DNA of 48,070 nt, taken from assembly GCA_014804785.1 (NCBI GenBank), contig JAAUZD010000026.1, forward strand, positions 54,088 through 102,157. The letters run 5' to 3'. This document shows, piece after piece, positions 1 to 12,102 of the stretch. Position 1 is the stretch's first letter. Every line of letters begins with the position of its first letter. Under the pieces are notes generated by a model. The model was not told the DNA's origin, did no database searches, and saw only the letters and a program-made list of their open reading frames with translations. The DNA is from Lachnospiraceae bacterium. Lineage in GTDB: Bacteria; Bacillota; Clostridia; Lachnospirales; Lachnospiraceae. The position numbers were made by a program, and so were the translations under genes.

Positions 1-669
1 TTTTACACTTTCCCATGTTTTTGCACAATCTTCTGTCAAATACAAATAATTGTCTTCTCCGTGGTAAGTTACCGCAATATATCCGTTTTCTATACTACTA
101 AAAGAAATTCCGGTGGGATAACCTGTTATTTCATTTGTTAAATCATTTGCAAGGGAATAAGTCTTTCCTGCATCCGTAGTATAGAACAACAGCTTGGTCA
201 TCATACCTGCCGCAGGTGTTGAACAGTAAAGCAAGTATCCATTTTCTGCATCTGAAAAGCTGATATAAACACTTCCTGCGTCTGCAAAATTATTACTATT
301 TACAAAAGTCTGATTCCAATTATTTCCTCCATCATTTGTATATTCTACTATCAAATGAGTATTATCGCCAGAAAAATAAGCCACATATGCAGTCTGCTCA
401 TCAATAAAAGCCGCGCTTATAAAATCATTTGTTTTATTTGTAGCTTCAATATTTTTAATGGAGATAAAATTTTCCATTCCGCTGTTTGTAAAAAGAATTT
501 CATTTTCTGTTGATATTCCCCATCCTACATTAATATCAAACATATTAATTTGTTTAAATTGGTAAGGGCTGTCTATTGGTGTACAATTAAAAGATGGTTG
601 TTCTATATTAGTAGCACAACCTAAGATAAAGCTAAGTAAAATTATAATCAATACAACATTTTTTTTCAT
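1..669 (-). CDS. Asp-box repeat lipoprotein, C-terminus outside window (partial)
   Basis: The ATG at 669 opens 223 codons that run without a stop to base 1, so the C-terminus lies outside the window. The N-terminus is a lipoprotein signal: a short Lys-rich start, a hydrophobic core and the lipobox LGC, with Cys18 as the likely lipidated residue. The body contains Asp-box-like turns (NDGGNNW and TDAGKTY), typical of BNR/sialidase-type beta-propellers and photosystem II Hcf136-like repeats. An AGGAG lies upstream at 682-686. Seen: signal, lipobox and Asp boxes. Inferred: an extracytoplasmic beta-propeller protein tethered to the membrane. Asp-box propellers have many functions, so no substrate or enzyme activity can be assigned. 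It is co-oriented with the next gene, 98 bases away. Confidence 0.7.
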   Translation of the reverse strand, partial: MKKNVVLIIILLSFILGCATNIEQPSFNCTPIDSPYQFKQINMFDINVGWGISTENEILFTNSGMENFISIKNIEATNKTNDFISAAFIDEQTAYVAYFSGDNTHLIVEYTNDGGNNWNQTFVNSNNFADAGSVYISFSDAENGYLLYCSTPAAGMMTKLLFYTTDAGKTYSLANDLTNEITGYPTGISFSSIENGYIAVTYHGEDNYLYLTEDCAKTWESVK

Positions 670-766
670 TCTATTATTGTCTCCTGTCTCTGCCTCAAAA
701 TCATTCAGCAAATTACTGGTCGCCTGTTCATTTTTCACAATTTTAACCTAAAAAGTATGATTAAAA

Positions 767-3031
767 TTATTTTTTATCCCTTAAAGAATATGTATTTGTA
801 TTCTCATCATAATTAATCCAATAAATTAATCTCCAATATTCTCCCTTCTCATCCGGTTTGCAAAGTACCATCTCATGAACAAATCTATCGCCCTCCTGTA
901 AACAATTATTATAATATAAAATCACGGGTTCTCCTTCCATAAGTCCTATATAAAATACCTTTGGTGGTTCCACACCTATCAGTTTTCCATAAGATTCTCT
1001 GATTTTTTCTGAGGTATAATAAGTTGCCGGCATTGACGTCGCTTCTTCAAGTAATTTTCCTGCCGCCTGCTTTAATACCCAGTCAGGTTCTCTGATAACA
1101 GGATAACTACATATATGATAATCACAAGTACCATCAATGTGCGGTGCCATATAATCTTCTCTAATCTCGGGAAAAGATGTTTGCACCCTTTCTTTAAACT
1201 GATTTAGCAACACATCAAGTTCTTCCTTCCGAATATCAGATTCTCCATTATTTTCAGATATAAGAAGAATTTCTTTATGCTCATCCATCTCTCCTACGAC
1301 AATATAATGCTTGAAATAATCTTTTTCTTTATCATATATTATAAAATCCATTCCAGAGCTCATGGTGTAGTAGAACAGTTCCACTTCCCACTTTTCCTTC
1401 ATTTCTCCCTCTTCATATTGATATATATTGGTATATCCCCATCGAGAGCTGCTTCCTCCGTGAACTTGAATGACCAACATATGATTGGTAATGATCATTC
1501 CACAATAAGGATCCCCATAAGGACCGCCCATAGCCGGTCCTAATGATTCCAAAGGCGTAAGCGGAATAAAGCTGCCATTCCCCTTGCAGATAAATGGATA
1601 TACATATCTCTCCTCCAATGGCCATGTTTCTGACTCTTTCTTAACATCCACCAATCCGGTAATTGCTATATCTTCTATACCATCACCGTTTAGATCTCCT
1701 ATTGCGAAATCTTCTGCCAAAATTTCATCTTCCGGATAATACAGATTCAAATAAGCCTGCATTCTTTCAAGTTCTTCTTTCTCAACTTCCTTTTCGCTTC
1801 CGATTCCAAGCTGTGGAGTAAAGATTAAATTTCCAATATCCTGTCCGGGATTTCCCTTTACTGAAAGATAATAAATATTTTCCATATCCATAATTGATGT
1901 ATAATCTTCTATTAGATTCCCGCTAAGCTCAAGATATTCCAACTCCTTCATTTCTCTTAAAGCGTCAATATCTTTGATCTGATTTCCAAGAAGTTCTACC
2001 TTCTTAAGTTTCTGCAGTTGAGACAGAGCGCTGATATCTGTTATGTTATTCCATGACAGAGAAATAACTTCAAGATCTTTGCAATTTTGTAATGGCAAAA
2101 TGTCACATATCTCATTTCCAAAAAATGATACTTCTGTAAGGTGAGGGTATTTTTGCAAAAAAGAAAGATCTTTAATATTACAGGAATCTATTCCCAGCAC
2201 CTTAAGGTCAGGCAATTCCTCCAAAAAATCTGCCGAATCAAGAGGAATCCATCTGAAAAAAAGTTCTTCAAGTTCAGGAACCATATCTCCGGTAATATCA
2301 TAATTCATTTCTTTTAAACTCGACAAAGTCAAGCTGGTAAGATGCGGAAGTTTTCTTAAATCATTAAAAGTTTCTATCCGCTCTGCACTTGTTATATTCA
2401 AAACAGAAAGATTCATGATTTCTTCCCTGGAAGGAACAATACTGTAATCACTGCAAATCTCCTTATAAACAGCCTCCTTTACCCTTTCATCCTCCCAACA
2501 AAGACCATCATCCGGCAATCTGCCATCCCAGATTTCCCATAGAATCATTTCCCATTGGTTATTGCCTGTTTTTTCCTCTTGATCTAAGCGCTCTATTTGT
2601 TTTTTAACTTCATATATATCACTTCTGTCAATACCATCATTTGCCTTTATACGATATAAAGCTCCTTCCCTTATAAGAAAAAATCCCTGTTCTCCTGCTT
2701 TTGTCCGATAAAGAACAATACCTTCATCCATTATCTTACCTGTATCTTCATCCATCATATACCATGTATAATGTTCCCATGTATTCGCATTTTCTTCTCC
2801 CAGAATTTTACTGCAAATTCGCCATATTTTCTCACAGTCATTTTCTGCTCCTTTCGCCAATGGATATATAATTTTCTCCTCTTCAGATTTTTTAACAAAA
2901 TTTAATCTGCTATCTTTTTCAAACATATATCTAAAAGAAATTATCATTCCCGACAATAAAAGAAGACAGAAAATAGATGTGAACAATCTCTTCCCTGTCC
3001 TCTTTTCTCTATAATCCTTTTCTCTGCGCAT
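767..3031 (-). CDS. Membrane-anchored leucine-rich-repeat protein with FG-GAP-like segment
   Basis: A protein of about 754 residues. After a basic N-terminus there is one hydrophobic segment near residues 15-38 (FTSIFCLLLLSGMII), a signal anchor that would place the rest outside the cell. Residues of roughly 200-400 are SDS22-type leucine-rich repeats, each about 21-22 residues with LxxLxLxxNxIxDI spacing. They are followed by AIGDLNGDGIEDIAITG, a calcium-loop motif as in FG-GAP/VCBS repeats, and a C-terminal domain I do not recognise. The ATG at 3031 is preferred. A TTG at 3058 would add nine residues but has no ribosome site, whereas AAGGAG lies between the two, though rather far (14 nt) from the ATG. 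Known: extracellular LRRs usually bind proteins. Inferred: a surface-interaction protein. The function is unknown. Confidence 0.65.
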   Translation of the reverse strand: MRREKDYREKRTGKRLFTSIFCLLLLSGMIISFRYMFEKDSRLNFVKKSEEEKIIYPLAKGAENDCEKIWRICSKILGEENANTWEHYTWYMMDEDTGKIMDEGIVLYRTKAGEQGFFLIREGALYRIKANDGIDRSDIYEVKKQIERLDQEEKTGNNQWEMILWEIWDGRLPDDGLCWEDERVKEAVYKEICSDYSIVPSREEIMNLSVLNITSAERIETFNDLRKLPHLTSLTLSSLKEMNYDITGDMVPELEELFFRWIPLDSADFLEELPDLKVLGIDSCNIKDLSFLQKYPHLTEVSFFGNEICDILPLQNCKDLEVISLSWNNITDISALSQLQKLKKVELLGNQIKDIDALREMKELEYLELSGNLIEDYTSIMDMENIYYLSVKGNPGQDIGNLIFTPQLGIGSEKEVEKEELERMQAYLNLYYPEDEILAEDFAIGDLNGDGIEDIAITGLVDVKKESETWPLEERYVYPFICKGNGSFIPLTPLESLGPAMGGPYGDPYCGMIITNHMLVIQVHGGSSSRWGYTNIYQYEEGEMKEKWEVELFYYTMSSGMDFIIYDKEKDYFKHYIVVGEMDEHKEILLISENNGESDIRKEELDVLLNQFKERVQTSFPEIREDYMAPHIDGTCDYHICSYPVIREPDWVLKQAAGKLLEEATSMPATYYTSEKIRESYGKLIGVEPPKVFYIGLMEGEPVILYYNNCLQEGDRFVHEMVLCKPDEKGEYWRLIYWINYDENTNTYSLRDKK

Positions 3032-3064
3032 AATATGATGCTTCTCTCCTTCGTGCAATCCGCT

Positions 3065-3093
3065 TGTAATCTATTTCATACATATAGATTACA
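3065..3093. repeat. Inverted repeat upstream of the LRR gene
   Basis: TGTAATCTAT (3065-3074) and ATAGATTACA (3084-3093) are perfect 10-bp arms around a 9-nt loop. There is no T-tract on either side, so a regulatory site is as likely as a weak terminator for the flotillin gene upstream. Confidence 0.4.
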
Positions 3094-3101
3094 CGTTTCA
3101 T

Positions 3102-3140
3102 GCATCAAATCAGCATCATTCTTGCATCAAAATTGCATCA
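3102..3140. repeat. Four GCATCA direct repeats with exact 11-bp period
   Basis: GCATCA occurs at 3102, 3113, 3124 and 3135, exactly 11 bases apart, in the 83-110 bp between the flotillin stop and the LRR start. Sites one helical turn apart lie on the same DNA face, as expected for cooperative protein binding. No binding protein can be named. Confidence 0.5.
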
Positions 3141-3141
3141 T

Positions 3142-4662
3142 TTACGCTCTGTCAGAATCATTTACAATTTCACTGGCAACAGCTCCCGAAACGGCTGCCA
3201 CTGCATCTTTTCTTTCATCATCAGAAAGACCTGTAAAATTAATATTCTTATTTACCTTAGCATCATATGTACCGGCTTTGACAATTTCAGCTAAATCAAT
3301 TCCAACTGTGTCTTTCATTGTTTCAAACAATTTTGTCATCACTCCCGGAACATTATCTGCTACAGTGCTGACACCATTGCTGTTATCTCCGCCGATGATT
3401 GTGATCTTATCAATCTGGGTAAGAGGTTCTGCAATCTTACCTGCGATTTCAGGCAATACCTGAATCAGCATTTCTGCCATAGCGGCATTATTATATTTCT
3501 GATAAGCGATTGCCTTTTTCTCCATAGCTTCTGCTTCTGCAATACCTTTTGCACGGATTGCTTCCGCTTCCGCTTCACCCACCATCCTGATACCTTCAGC
3601 TTCCTGCTCTTTTGCAAACTTCTGAGCTTCAGCGGTTGCTTTTAATGCCTCTGCTTCTTTTTCCCGTTCAAACTTATCAGCCTCAGCATTTTTCATTCTT
3701 TCATATAATTCTGCTTCTGATTGCTGCTGACGGGCAAATTTATCTGCTTCCGCTTTTTTCTTAACTTCTGCATCCAAAGCTTTTTCTTTTACTTCCGCTT
3801 CTCTCTGCTTCAAGATGACTTCTTTTTCCTGTTTTGCAATGGTTGCTTCCTGAGTTGCAACTTCAATAGTCTTACGCTGTTCCTGCTCCTGAATGCTGTA
3901 GGCTGCATCCGCCTCGGCACGTTTGGTATCTTCTAATTTTTTAAGTTCTGCTTTCTGCAGAGCAAGTTCATTGTTTTTCTTTGCAATCTCACGTTCCGCA
4001 TTGATTCTTGCATCGTTTGCCTGTTTATCGGCTTCTGCCTTTGCAACTGCAATTTCTTTTTCTGCTTCTGCTTTTGCAATAGCCGCTTTTTTCTTGATCT
4101 GGGAAATATTATCAATACCTAAATCATCAATGACACCATTTCCGTCTGCAAAATTCTGGACATTGAAACTTACGATATCAAGACCCATGGCTGCCAAGTC
4201 AGGCTCTGCATTTTCTTTTACAAGATTGGCGAACTTCTGACGGTCACTTACCATTTCTTCCAGTCTCATACGGCCTACGATTTCTCTCATATTACCTTCC
4301 AGAACTTCTCTTGCTATACCGGCAATATACTGGGTGTTCTGATTTAAGAAATTTTCTGCGGCAAGAGATAATTTTTCTTTCTCACTGCTGATCTTAATAT
4401 TTACCGCTGCATCCACCTGAATATTAATATAATCTGCAGTAGGTACTGCATTGGACGTCTTGACATCAATAGGAATCAGTTTCAGACTCAGCTTATCCAT
4501 TCTTTCAAAATATGGAATCTTAACGCTTGACTTTCCAATAACTACCTTTTTACGAAGACCGGATATGATATATGCTGTATCCGGCGGCGCTTTTTTGTAC
4601 CCTGTCACCATAATGACCAGGACAAAAATAACAACAATTGCTGCAATAATAAATCCTACCAT
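3142..4662 (-). CDS. floT: Flotillin (SPFH-domain membrane scaffold)
   Basis: 506 residues, close to the usual length of bacterial FloT/YuaG. Residues 1-20 form a hydrophobic membrane hairpin, followed by the SPFH/band-7 domain (about 25-190, including the segment with VKTSNAVPTADYINIQV). A long Ala/Glu/Lys coiled coil with many AEA and EAE repeats (about 190-390) and a C-terminal region complete the flotillin pattern. Known: flotillins oligomerise in functional membrane microdomains and affect membrane fluidity, secretion and cell-wall synthesis. GGGAGG sits 6 nt before the ATG. In Bacillus, floT follows the NfeD-like gene yuaF, but no NfeD neighbour is seen here. The next gene in the same direction upstream is a cation antiporter 44 bases away, and the two may share a transcript. 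Confidence 0.9.
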   Translation of the reverse strand: MVGFIIAAIVVIFVLVIMVTGYKKAPPDTAYIISGLRKKVVIGKSSVKIPYFERMDKLSLKLIPIDVKTSNAVPTADYINIQVDAAVNIKISSEKEKLSLAAENFLNQNTQYIAGIAREVLEGNMREIVGRMRLEEMVSDRQKFANLVKENAEPDLAAMGLDIVSFNVQNFADGNGVIDDLGIDNISQIKKKAAIAKAEAEKEIAVAKAEADKQANDARINAEREIAKKNNELALQKAELKKLEDTKRAEADAAYSIQEQEQRKTIEVATQEATIAKQEKEVILKQREAEVKEKALDAEVKKKAEADKFARQQQSEAELYERMKNAEADKFEREKEAEALKATAEAQKFAKEQEAEGIRMVGEAEAEAIRAKGIAEAEAMEKKAIAYQKYNNAAMAEMLIQVLPEIAGKIAEPLTQIDKITIIGGDNSNGVSTVADNVPGVMTKLFETMKDTVGIDLAEIVKAGTYDAKVNKNINFTGLSDDERKDAVAAVSGAVASEIVNDSDRA

Positions 4663-4706
4663 GCTATACCTCCCTAGTATTTAAATAATATTTATATTCA
4701 ATCAGC

Positions 4707-5900
4707 TTACGCTGTCTGAACCTCATTTGGTTCTTTATCTTTTGAATAAAGAATTTTTAAAATGATTGGCGTCGCTATTGAAGATACAATAATAAGCAAA
4801 ATTACGGATGTAAAATAAACAGGTTCCAACAATCCTGCCGAAAGACCCTTCTGGGAAACGATAAGGGCAACTTCTCCTCTTGTCATCATTCCCACCCCAA
4901 TTTTAAAAGAATCATTCCCGTTAAATTTACATATCTTCGCCATCAACCCGCAGCCAAATATTTTGCTCAAAAGTCCTACTAAAACAAATCCCAGCGAAAA
5001 CAAGAGAATACCTCCCGTTACACTGTCTATATTTGTCTTTAATCCTATACTAGCAAAAAATACAGGACCAAACAACATATAAGAGTTTACATCTACTTTT
5101 CTTTCTATGTAACTTGAATCATTGATAGAACATAAAATGATACCCGCCACATAAGCGCCTGTAATATCTGCAATACCAAAATATCTTTCAGCTATATAAG
5201 CAAGCAGAAAACAATATGCCAGACCTGCAATCGGAATTCTTCTGGTATGAGGATATCTTTTATCTAATATTTTAAATATCTTATAAGAAATAAAACCAAC
5301 CACAAGAGCAAGAGCGAAAAATAAAACAGTATTTATGATTACAGTAGATGGCTTAGATTCCGGATTTTTAAAACCAATGACAAAGGTAAGAACAATAATT
5401 CCTATTACATCATCAATAATAGCAGCACTTAAAATCGTAGTCCCGACCTTTCCTTTCAGCTTTCCCATTTCTTTTAGAGATTGTACCGTAATACTTACAG
5501 AGGTTGCCGTTAAAATCGTTCCTACAAAAACTGCCTTATAAAATTCTTCAGAACCCCAAGGTGAGATTCCATAAAACAGCATGTAATAAGCGGCACCTAA
5601 AATAAGGGGAATAAAAACACCTGCACAGGCAATCAATGTTGCAATAGGACCTGTTTTCATAAGTTCCTTTAAATCTGTTTCAAGTCCGGCGGAAAACATC
5701 AATAAAATAACTCCTATTTCCGCCATCTGCATCAGAAAATCTGTCTGATTAACCCACCCTAAAATACTTGGTCCTATGATAAGACCGGCAACAATTTCAC
5801 CTACTACCTGAGGCGCTTTTAATTTTCTTGCAACAATACCAAATAATTTCGCTGCAATGACAATAATAGCTAAATCCTTCAATACCATATAGCTTTCCAT
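4707..5900 (-). CDS. CPA2-type cation:proton antiporter
   Basis: 397 residues, nearly all hydrophobic, with about 12 predicted membrane helices and a short polar tail. The segment VGEIVAGLIIGPSILGW near residues 32-48 and the motif TATSVSITVQSLKEMG near residue 130 are typical of the Na+/H+ exchanger (Kef/NapA, CPA2) family. DDVIGIIVL contains the paired Asp residues expected in the ion-binding helix (the ND/DD motif). Known: these proteins exchange protons for Na+ or K+ across the cell membrane. There is no C-terminal RCK/TrkA domain, so it is not a full KefB/C with nucleotide gating. The ion cannot be told from sequence. It lies 44 bases upstream of floT on the same strand. Confidence 0.88.
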   Translation of the reverse strand: MESYMVLKDLAIIVIAAKLFGIVARKLKAPQVVGEIVAGLIIGPSILGWVNQTDFLMQMAEIGVILLMFSAGLETDLKELMKTGPIATLIACAGVFIPLILGAAYYMLFYGISPWGSEEFYKAVFVGTILTATSVSITVQSLKEMGKLKGKVGTTILSAAIIDDVIGIIVLTFVIGFKNPESKPSTVIINTVLFFALALVVGFISYKIFKILDKRYPHTRRIPIAGLAYCFLLAYIAERYFGIADITGAYVAGIILCSINDSSYIERKVDVNSYMLFGPVFFASIGLKTNIDSVTGGILLFSLGFVLVGLLSKIFGCGLMAKICKFNGNDSFKIGVGMMTRGEVALIVSQKGLSAGLLEPVYFTSVILLIIVSSIATPIILKILYSKDKEPNEVQTA

Positions 5901-5938
5901 TTTCTCATTCTCTCCTCATAATATGAAATAATATTATT

Positions 5939-6223
5939 TTATTCAAATTTGATTCCTTCTTCTACAGCCCGGAGCTTACAGCCGTTTTTGTAAGAACCTA
6001 TTTCACAAATCTCTGCTTTTTTCTGGTTAATGCAGAATGTACACGGAGGACATGGTTTCTTTTCGCCTGCAAAATCTCTCGGTATAGCTTCGTTATTTTC
6101 ATTGTGTTTACAATCATAACACCAACAACTGCTGCATTCAATAAATTGTGGAAATTCATCGAGAAATTTTGTTTCTGTGATGAAATCAAATAAATTCATT
6201 TGTCCTTCAACTTGCTTTTTCAA
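5939..6223 (-). CDS. Small Cys-rich protein, TTG start
   Basis: 94 residues. The start is the TTG at 6221-6223, because a perfect AGGAGG lies at 6230-6235 with a 6-base spacer. An ATG further upstream would fall inside the gyrA terminator and has no ribosome site. The protein has nine Cys in clusters (CSSCWCYDC, CPPCTFC, then two single Cys), suggesting metal or Fe-S binding. There is no signal peptide. I do not recognise a named family. The gene lies 58 bases downstream of gyrA, directly after its terminator, so it probably has little read-through or its own promoter. Seen: Cys pattern and ribosome site. Inferred: metal binding. Confidence 0.6.
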   Translation of the reverse strand: MKKQVEGQMNLFDFITETKFLDEFPQFIECSSCWCYDCKHNENNEAIPRDFAGEKKPCPPCTFCINQKKAEICEIGSYKNGCKLRAVEEGIKFE

Positions 6224-6235
6224 AAATATCCTCCT

Positions 6236-6269
6236 AAAAATCCCCATCAGAATTTCCAATGGGGATTTT
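6236..6269 (-). terminator. Terminator of gyrA
   Basis: On the minus strand TCCCCAT (pairing bases 6259-6265 with 6241-6247) forms a 7-bp stem, extended by A/T pairs, around an 11-nt loop and followed by TTTTT. It lies 13 bases after the gyrA stop. The T-run is directly followed by the ribosome site of the Cys-rich gene. Confidence 0.75.
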
Positions 6270-6281
6270 AAATAATATCAA

Positions 6282-8801
6282 TTATAAAGAATCATTATTA
6301 TCTTCAGGTATTTCTTCCATGGCGTCATCAATATTTTCAAATTCATGATCTCCATCAGAAACTTTTTCTCTTACTTTTGCAATCTGTGCAACTGTTACTC
6401 CTTTATCAAGATTAATCAGTTTTACACCTGAAGTAATACGACCAAGTGTAGATACATCTTCCATAGGTATCTGGATAATCACACCTCCTGTAGTGATCAT
6501 CATAATTTCATGTTCATCATTTACTGCTTTAACACCTATCAAATATCCTGTCTTTTCAGTAATCTTATAACACTTGACACCTTTTCCTCCGCGTTTCTGA
6601 ACGGTAAATTCATTTAGATAAGTACGTTTACCCATACCATTTTCAGAAACAATAAGAAGAGAATCTCCTTGATGATCTAACTGCATACCTACAATTTCAT
6701 CACCATCTCCAAGATTCATACCTATAACACCCATAGAAGTTCTTCCTGTTGCACGCACATCTGTCTCTTTAAATCTTATACACATGCCATATTTTGTAAC
6801 AAGGAAAATTTCTGTATTATTATCGGTAATCTTTACTTCTATTAATTCATCATCATCTCTTAAATTAATGGCAGCAAGACCATTTTTGCGGACATTGCTA
6901 TATTCAACAATATTAGTCTTTTTTACAATACCGTTTTTAGTAACCATGAAAAGATTCTTATTTTCTTCATAATCTTTAATCGGTATAATTGCATTAATCT
7001 TCTCACCGGGATTTAATTGCAAAATGTTGACAATCGCTACTCCTCTTGATGTACGGCTTCCCTCAGGTATCTCATAAGTTTTTAATCTATATACCCTTCC
7101 ATAATTTGTAAAAAACATAATATAGTGATGAGTGGAAGTCATCAACAGGTCAGCTATAAAATCATCTTCTATTGTCTGCATCCCCTTAATGCCTTTTCCG
7201 CCGCGATGCTGGGATTTAAAATTATCAATTGTCATACGTTTGATATATCCCAGATTTGACATAGCAATAATTGTATTTTCATTTGGAATCATATCTTCCA
7301 TAGAAATATCAAATGTATCATACCCTATCTTGCTTTTTCTGTCATCTCCAAATTTATCAGATATCTCTTTAATTTCTGTTCTGATGACACCAAGCAGTAT
7401 TTTTTCATCGGCAAGGATTTCTTTTAGCTGCGCAATTTTTGCAAGCAGTTCCTGATGCTCATTTTCAAGTTTTTCTCTTTCCAAACCTGTCAGAGCACGG
7501 AGTCTCATATCAACGATTGCCTGCGCTTGAACTTCTGTCAGCGCAAAACGTTCCATCAAGCTTTCCTTGGCAATCTGTGTACTGCGGCTTCCTCTGATGA
7601 TTTTGATTACTTCATCTATATTATCAAGAGCAATCAATAATCCCTGTAAGATATGATCTCTTTCTTCTGCCTTATTTAAATCATACTTTGTTCTTCTTGT
7701 AACTACTTCCTCTTGATGCGCTATGTAGGCTTTAAGCATATCAAGAATATTCAGTACTTTGGGTTCATTATTCACAAGCGCAAGCATGATAATACCAAAA
7801 GTATCCTGCATCTGTGTATGCTTGAAAAGATGGTTCAGAATAATATTTGCATTTACATCACGACGAAGTTCTATGACGATACGCATACCTTCTCTATCAG
7901 ATTCATCGCGAAGATCTGTTATACCATCAATTTTCTTTAATTTAACAAGCTCCGCAATTTTCTGAATCAGATTTGCTTTATTTACCATGTAAGGAAGCTC
8001 TGTTACAATGATCCTTGTCTTCCCATTTGCCATGGTTTCAATATCTGTCACTGCACGGACTCTTACCTTGCCTCTTCCTGTTCTATAAGCTTCTTCACTT
8101 CCTCTGGTACCTAAAATAATACCTCCGGTAGGAAAATCAGGAGCTTTCACAATGGAAAGAACTTCCTCTATTTCCGTTTCTCTATCATCAGTAATCCTAT
8201 TGTCAATAATTTTAACAATGGCATTTACAACTTCCCTTAAATTATGAGGAGGTATATTGGTTGCCATACCTACTGCAATACCAGTAGTTCCATTTACAAG
8301 AAGATTAGGATAACGACTTGGAAGAACGGAAGGTTCTTTTTCTGTTTCATCAAAGTTAGGTACAAAATCTACTGTATCTTTATTTATATCTGCCAGAAGT
8401 TCCATGGAAATTTTGCTTAATCTTGCTTCCGTGTAACGCATGGCAGCAGCGCCGTCACCGTCAACTGAACCAAAATTACCGTGACCGTCTACCAATGGAT
8501 AACGGAAAGACCAGGGCTGTGCCATGTTTACCAAAGCGCCATAAATAGAGCTATCACCATGAGGATGATATTTACCCATTGTATCACCGACAATACGCGC
8601 ACTTTTTCTGTGTGGTTTGTCAGGTCCATTATTAAGTTCTATCATAGAATAAAGAACTCTTCTTTGTACAGGTTTAAGTCCATCTCTTACATCTGGCAAT
8701 GCTCTGGAAGCAATAACGCTCATCGCATAATCGATATAAGAAGTTTCCATTGTTTTCTGCAGGTCAACGTCATGGATTTTATCAAAAATATTATCTTCCA
8801 T
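6282..8801 (-). CDS. gyrA: DNA gyrase subunit A
   Basis: 839 residues, full length. It cuts and rejoins DNA in the A2B2 gyrase that introduces negative supercoils. The active-site Tyr is Tyr123 (AMRYTEARL). The breakage-reunion domain is followed by a C-terminal pinwheel with the GyrA box QHRGGKG and a second, similar QKRGGKG copy; the box distinguishes GyrA from ParC. In the quinolone region the order is [10 protein letters not shown], with Ser84 at the E. coli Ser83 position and Gly88 where E. coli has Asp87. The ribosome site AGGAG is 5 nt before the ATG. The gene is 23 bases downstream of gyrB and ends in a hairpin terminator. It is the last gene of the leftward dnaA-dnaN-recF-gyrB-gyrA cluster. 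Confidence 0.97.
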   Translation of the reverse strand: MEDNIFDKIHDVDLQKTMETSYIDYAMSVIASRALPDVRDGLKPVQRRVLYSMIELNNGPDKPHRKSARIVGDTMGKYHPHGDSSIYGALVNMAQPWSFRYPLVDGHGNFGSVDGDGAAAMRYTEARLSKISMELLADINKDTVDFVPNFDETEKEPSVLPSRYPNLLVNGTTGIAVGMATNIPPHNLREVVNAIVKIIDNRITDDRETEIEEVLSIVKAPDFPTGGIILGTRGSEEAYRTGRGKVRVRAVTDIETMANGKTRIIVTELPYMVNKANLIQKIAELVKLKKIDGITDLRDESDREGMRIVIELRRDVNANIILNHLFKHTQMQDTFGIIMLALVNNEPKVLNILDMLKAYIAHQEEVVTRRTKYDLNKAEERDHILQGLLIALDNIDEVIKIIRGSRSTQIAKESLMERFALTEVQAQAIVDMRLRALTGLEREKLENEHQELLAKIAQLKEILADEKILLGVIRTEIKEISDKFGDDRKSKIGYDTFDISMEDMIPNENTIIAMSNLGYIKRMTIDNFKSQHRGGKGIKGMQTIEDDFIADLLMTSTHHYIMFFTNYGRVYRLKTYEIPEGSRTSRGVAIVNILQLNPGEKINAIIPIKDYEENKNLFMVTKNGIVKKTNIVEYSNVRKNGLAAINLRDDDELIEVKITDNNTEIFLVTKYGMCIRFKETDVRATGRTSMGVIGMNLGDGDEIVGMQLDHQGDSLLIVSENGMGKRTYLNEFTVQKRGGKGVKCYKITEKTGYLIGVKAVNDEHEIMMITTGGVIIQIPMEDVSTLGRITSGVKLINLDKGVTVAQIAKVREKVSDGDHEFENIDDAMEEIPEDNNDSL

Positions 8802-8824
8802 TTTTACTCCTAACTTTCTTAAGA

Positions 8825-11846
<3,022 letters not shown>

Positions 11847-11867
11847 CTTAAGTTTTAACCTTTCTAT

Positions 11868-12083
11868 TTAAGAACCTGAAGTAATCTTAATCTGATTTCC
11901 TTCAAATTCAACAATATCACCATTGTATAACTTTTTTCCTCTTTGTACTTCCTTTTGACCATTTACCTTTACGTAACCATCCTGAATAGCAAATTTTGCA
12001 TCCACACCAGATTCTACCAGACCCGCTGCCTTAAGCGCCTGTCCTAGTTTAATATAATCATCCCTTAAATATATTGTTTCCAT
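11868..12083 (-). CDS. yaaA: S4-domain RNA-binding protein of the dnaN-recF region (YaaA)
   Basis: 71 residues. The start is the ATG at 12083, since GAGG lies 6 bases before it; an ATG four codons upstream has no ribosome site. The whole protein is one S4 RNA-binding fold (YIKLGQALKAAGLVESG, then GYVKVNGQ). Known: B. subtilis YaaA/RlbA has the same position and is linked to ribosome assembly. It lies 19 bases after dnaN and 21 before recF, and is presumably co-transcribed with both. Confidence 0.9.
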   Translation of the reverse strand: METIYLRDDYIKLGQALKAAGLVESGVDAKFAIQDGYVKVNGQKEVQRGKKLYNGDIVEFEGNQIKITSGS

Positions 12084-12102
12084 TTTTTTCCTCATTTATA
12101 CT

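Noticed and set aside
3102-3140. CRISPR-like short repeat array
   Set aside because: Six-base repeats with 5-base gaps are far too short for CRISPR repeats and spacers, and no cas genes are present. No CRISPR array was seen anywhere in the window.
3035-4684. Several plus-strand open frames opposite the flotillin and LRR genes
   Set aside because: Antisense shadows of the Ala/Glu-rich flotillin coding sequence. They lack ribosome sites, and the compositions are mirror images of the real gene.
6282-8801. Reading gyrA as topoisomerase IV parC
   Set aside because: The GyrA box QHRGGKG is present and the gene follows gyrB in the origin cluster.
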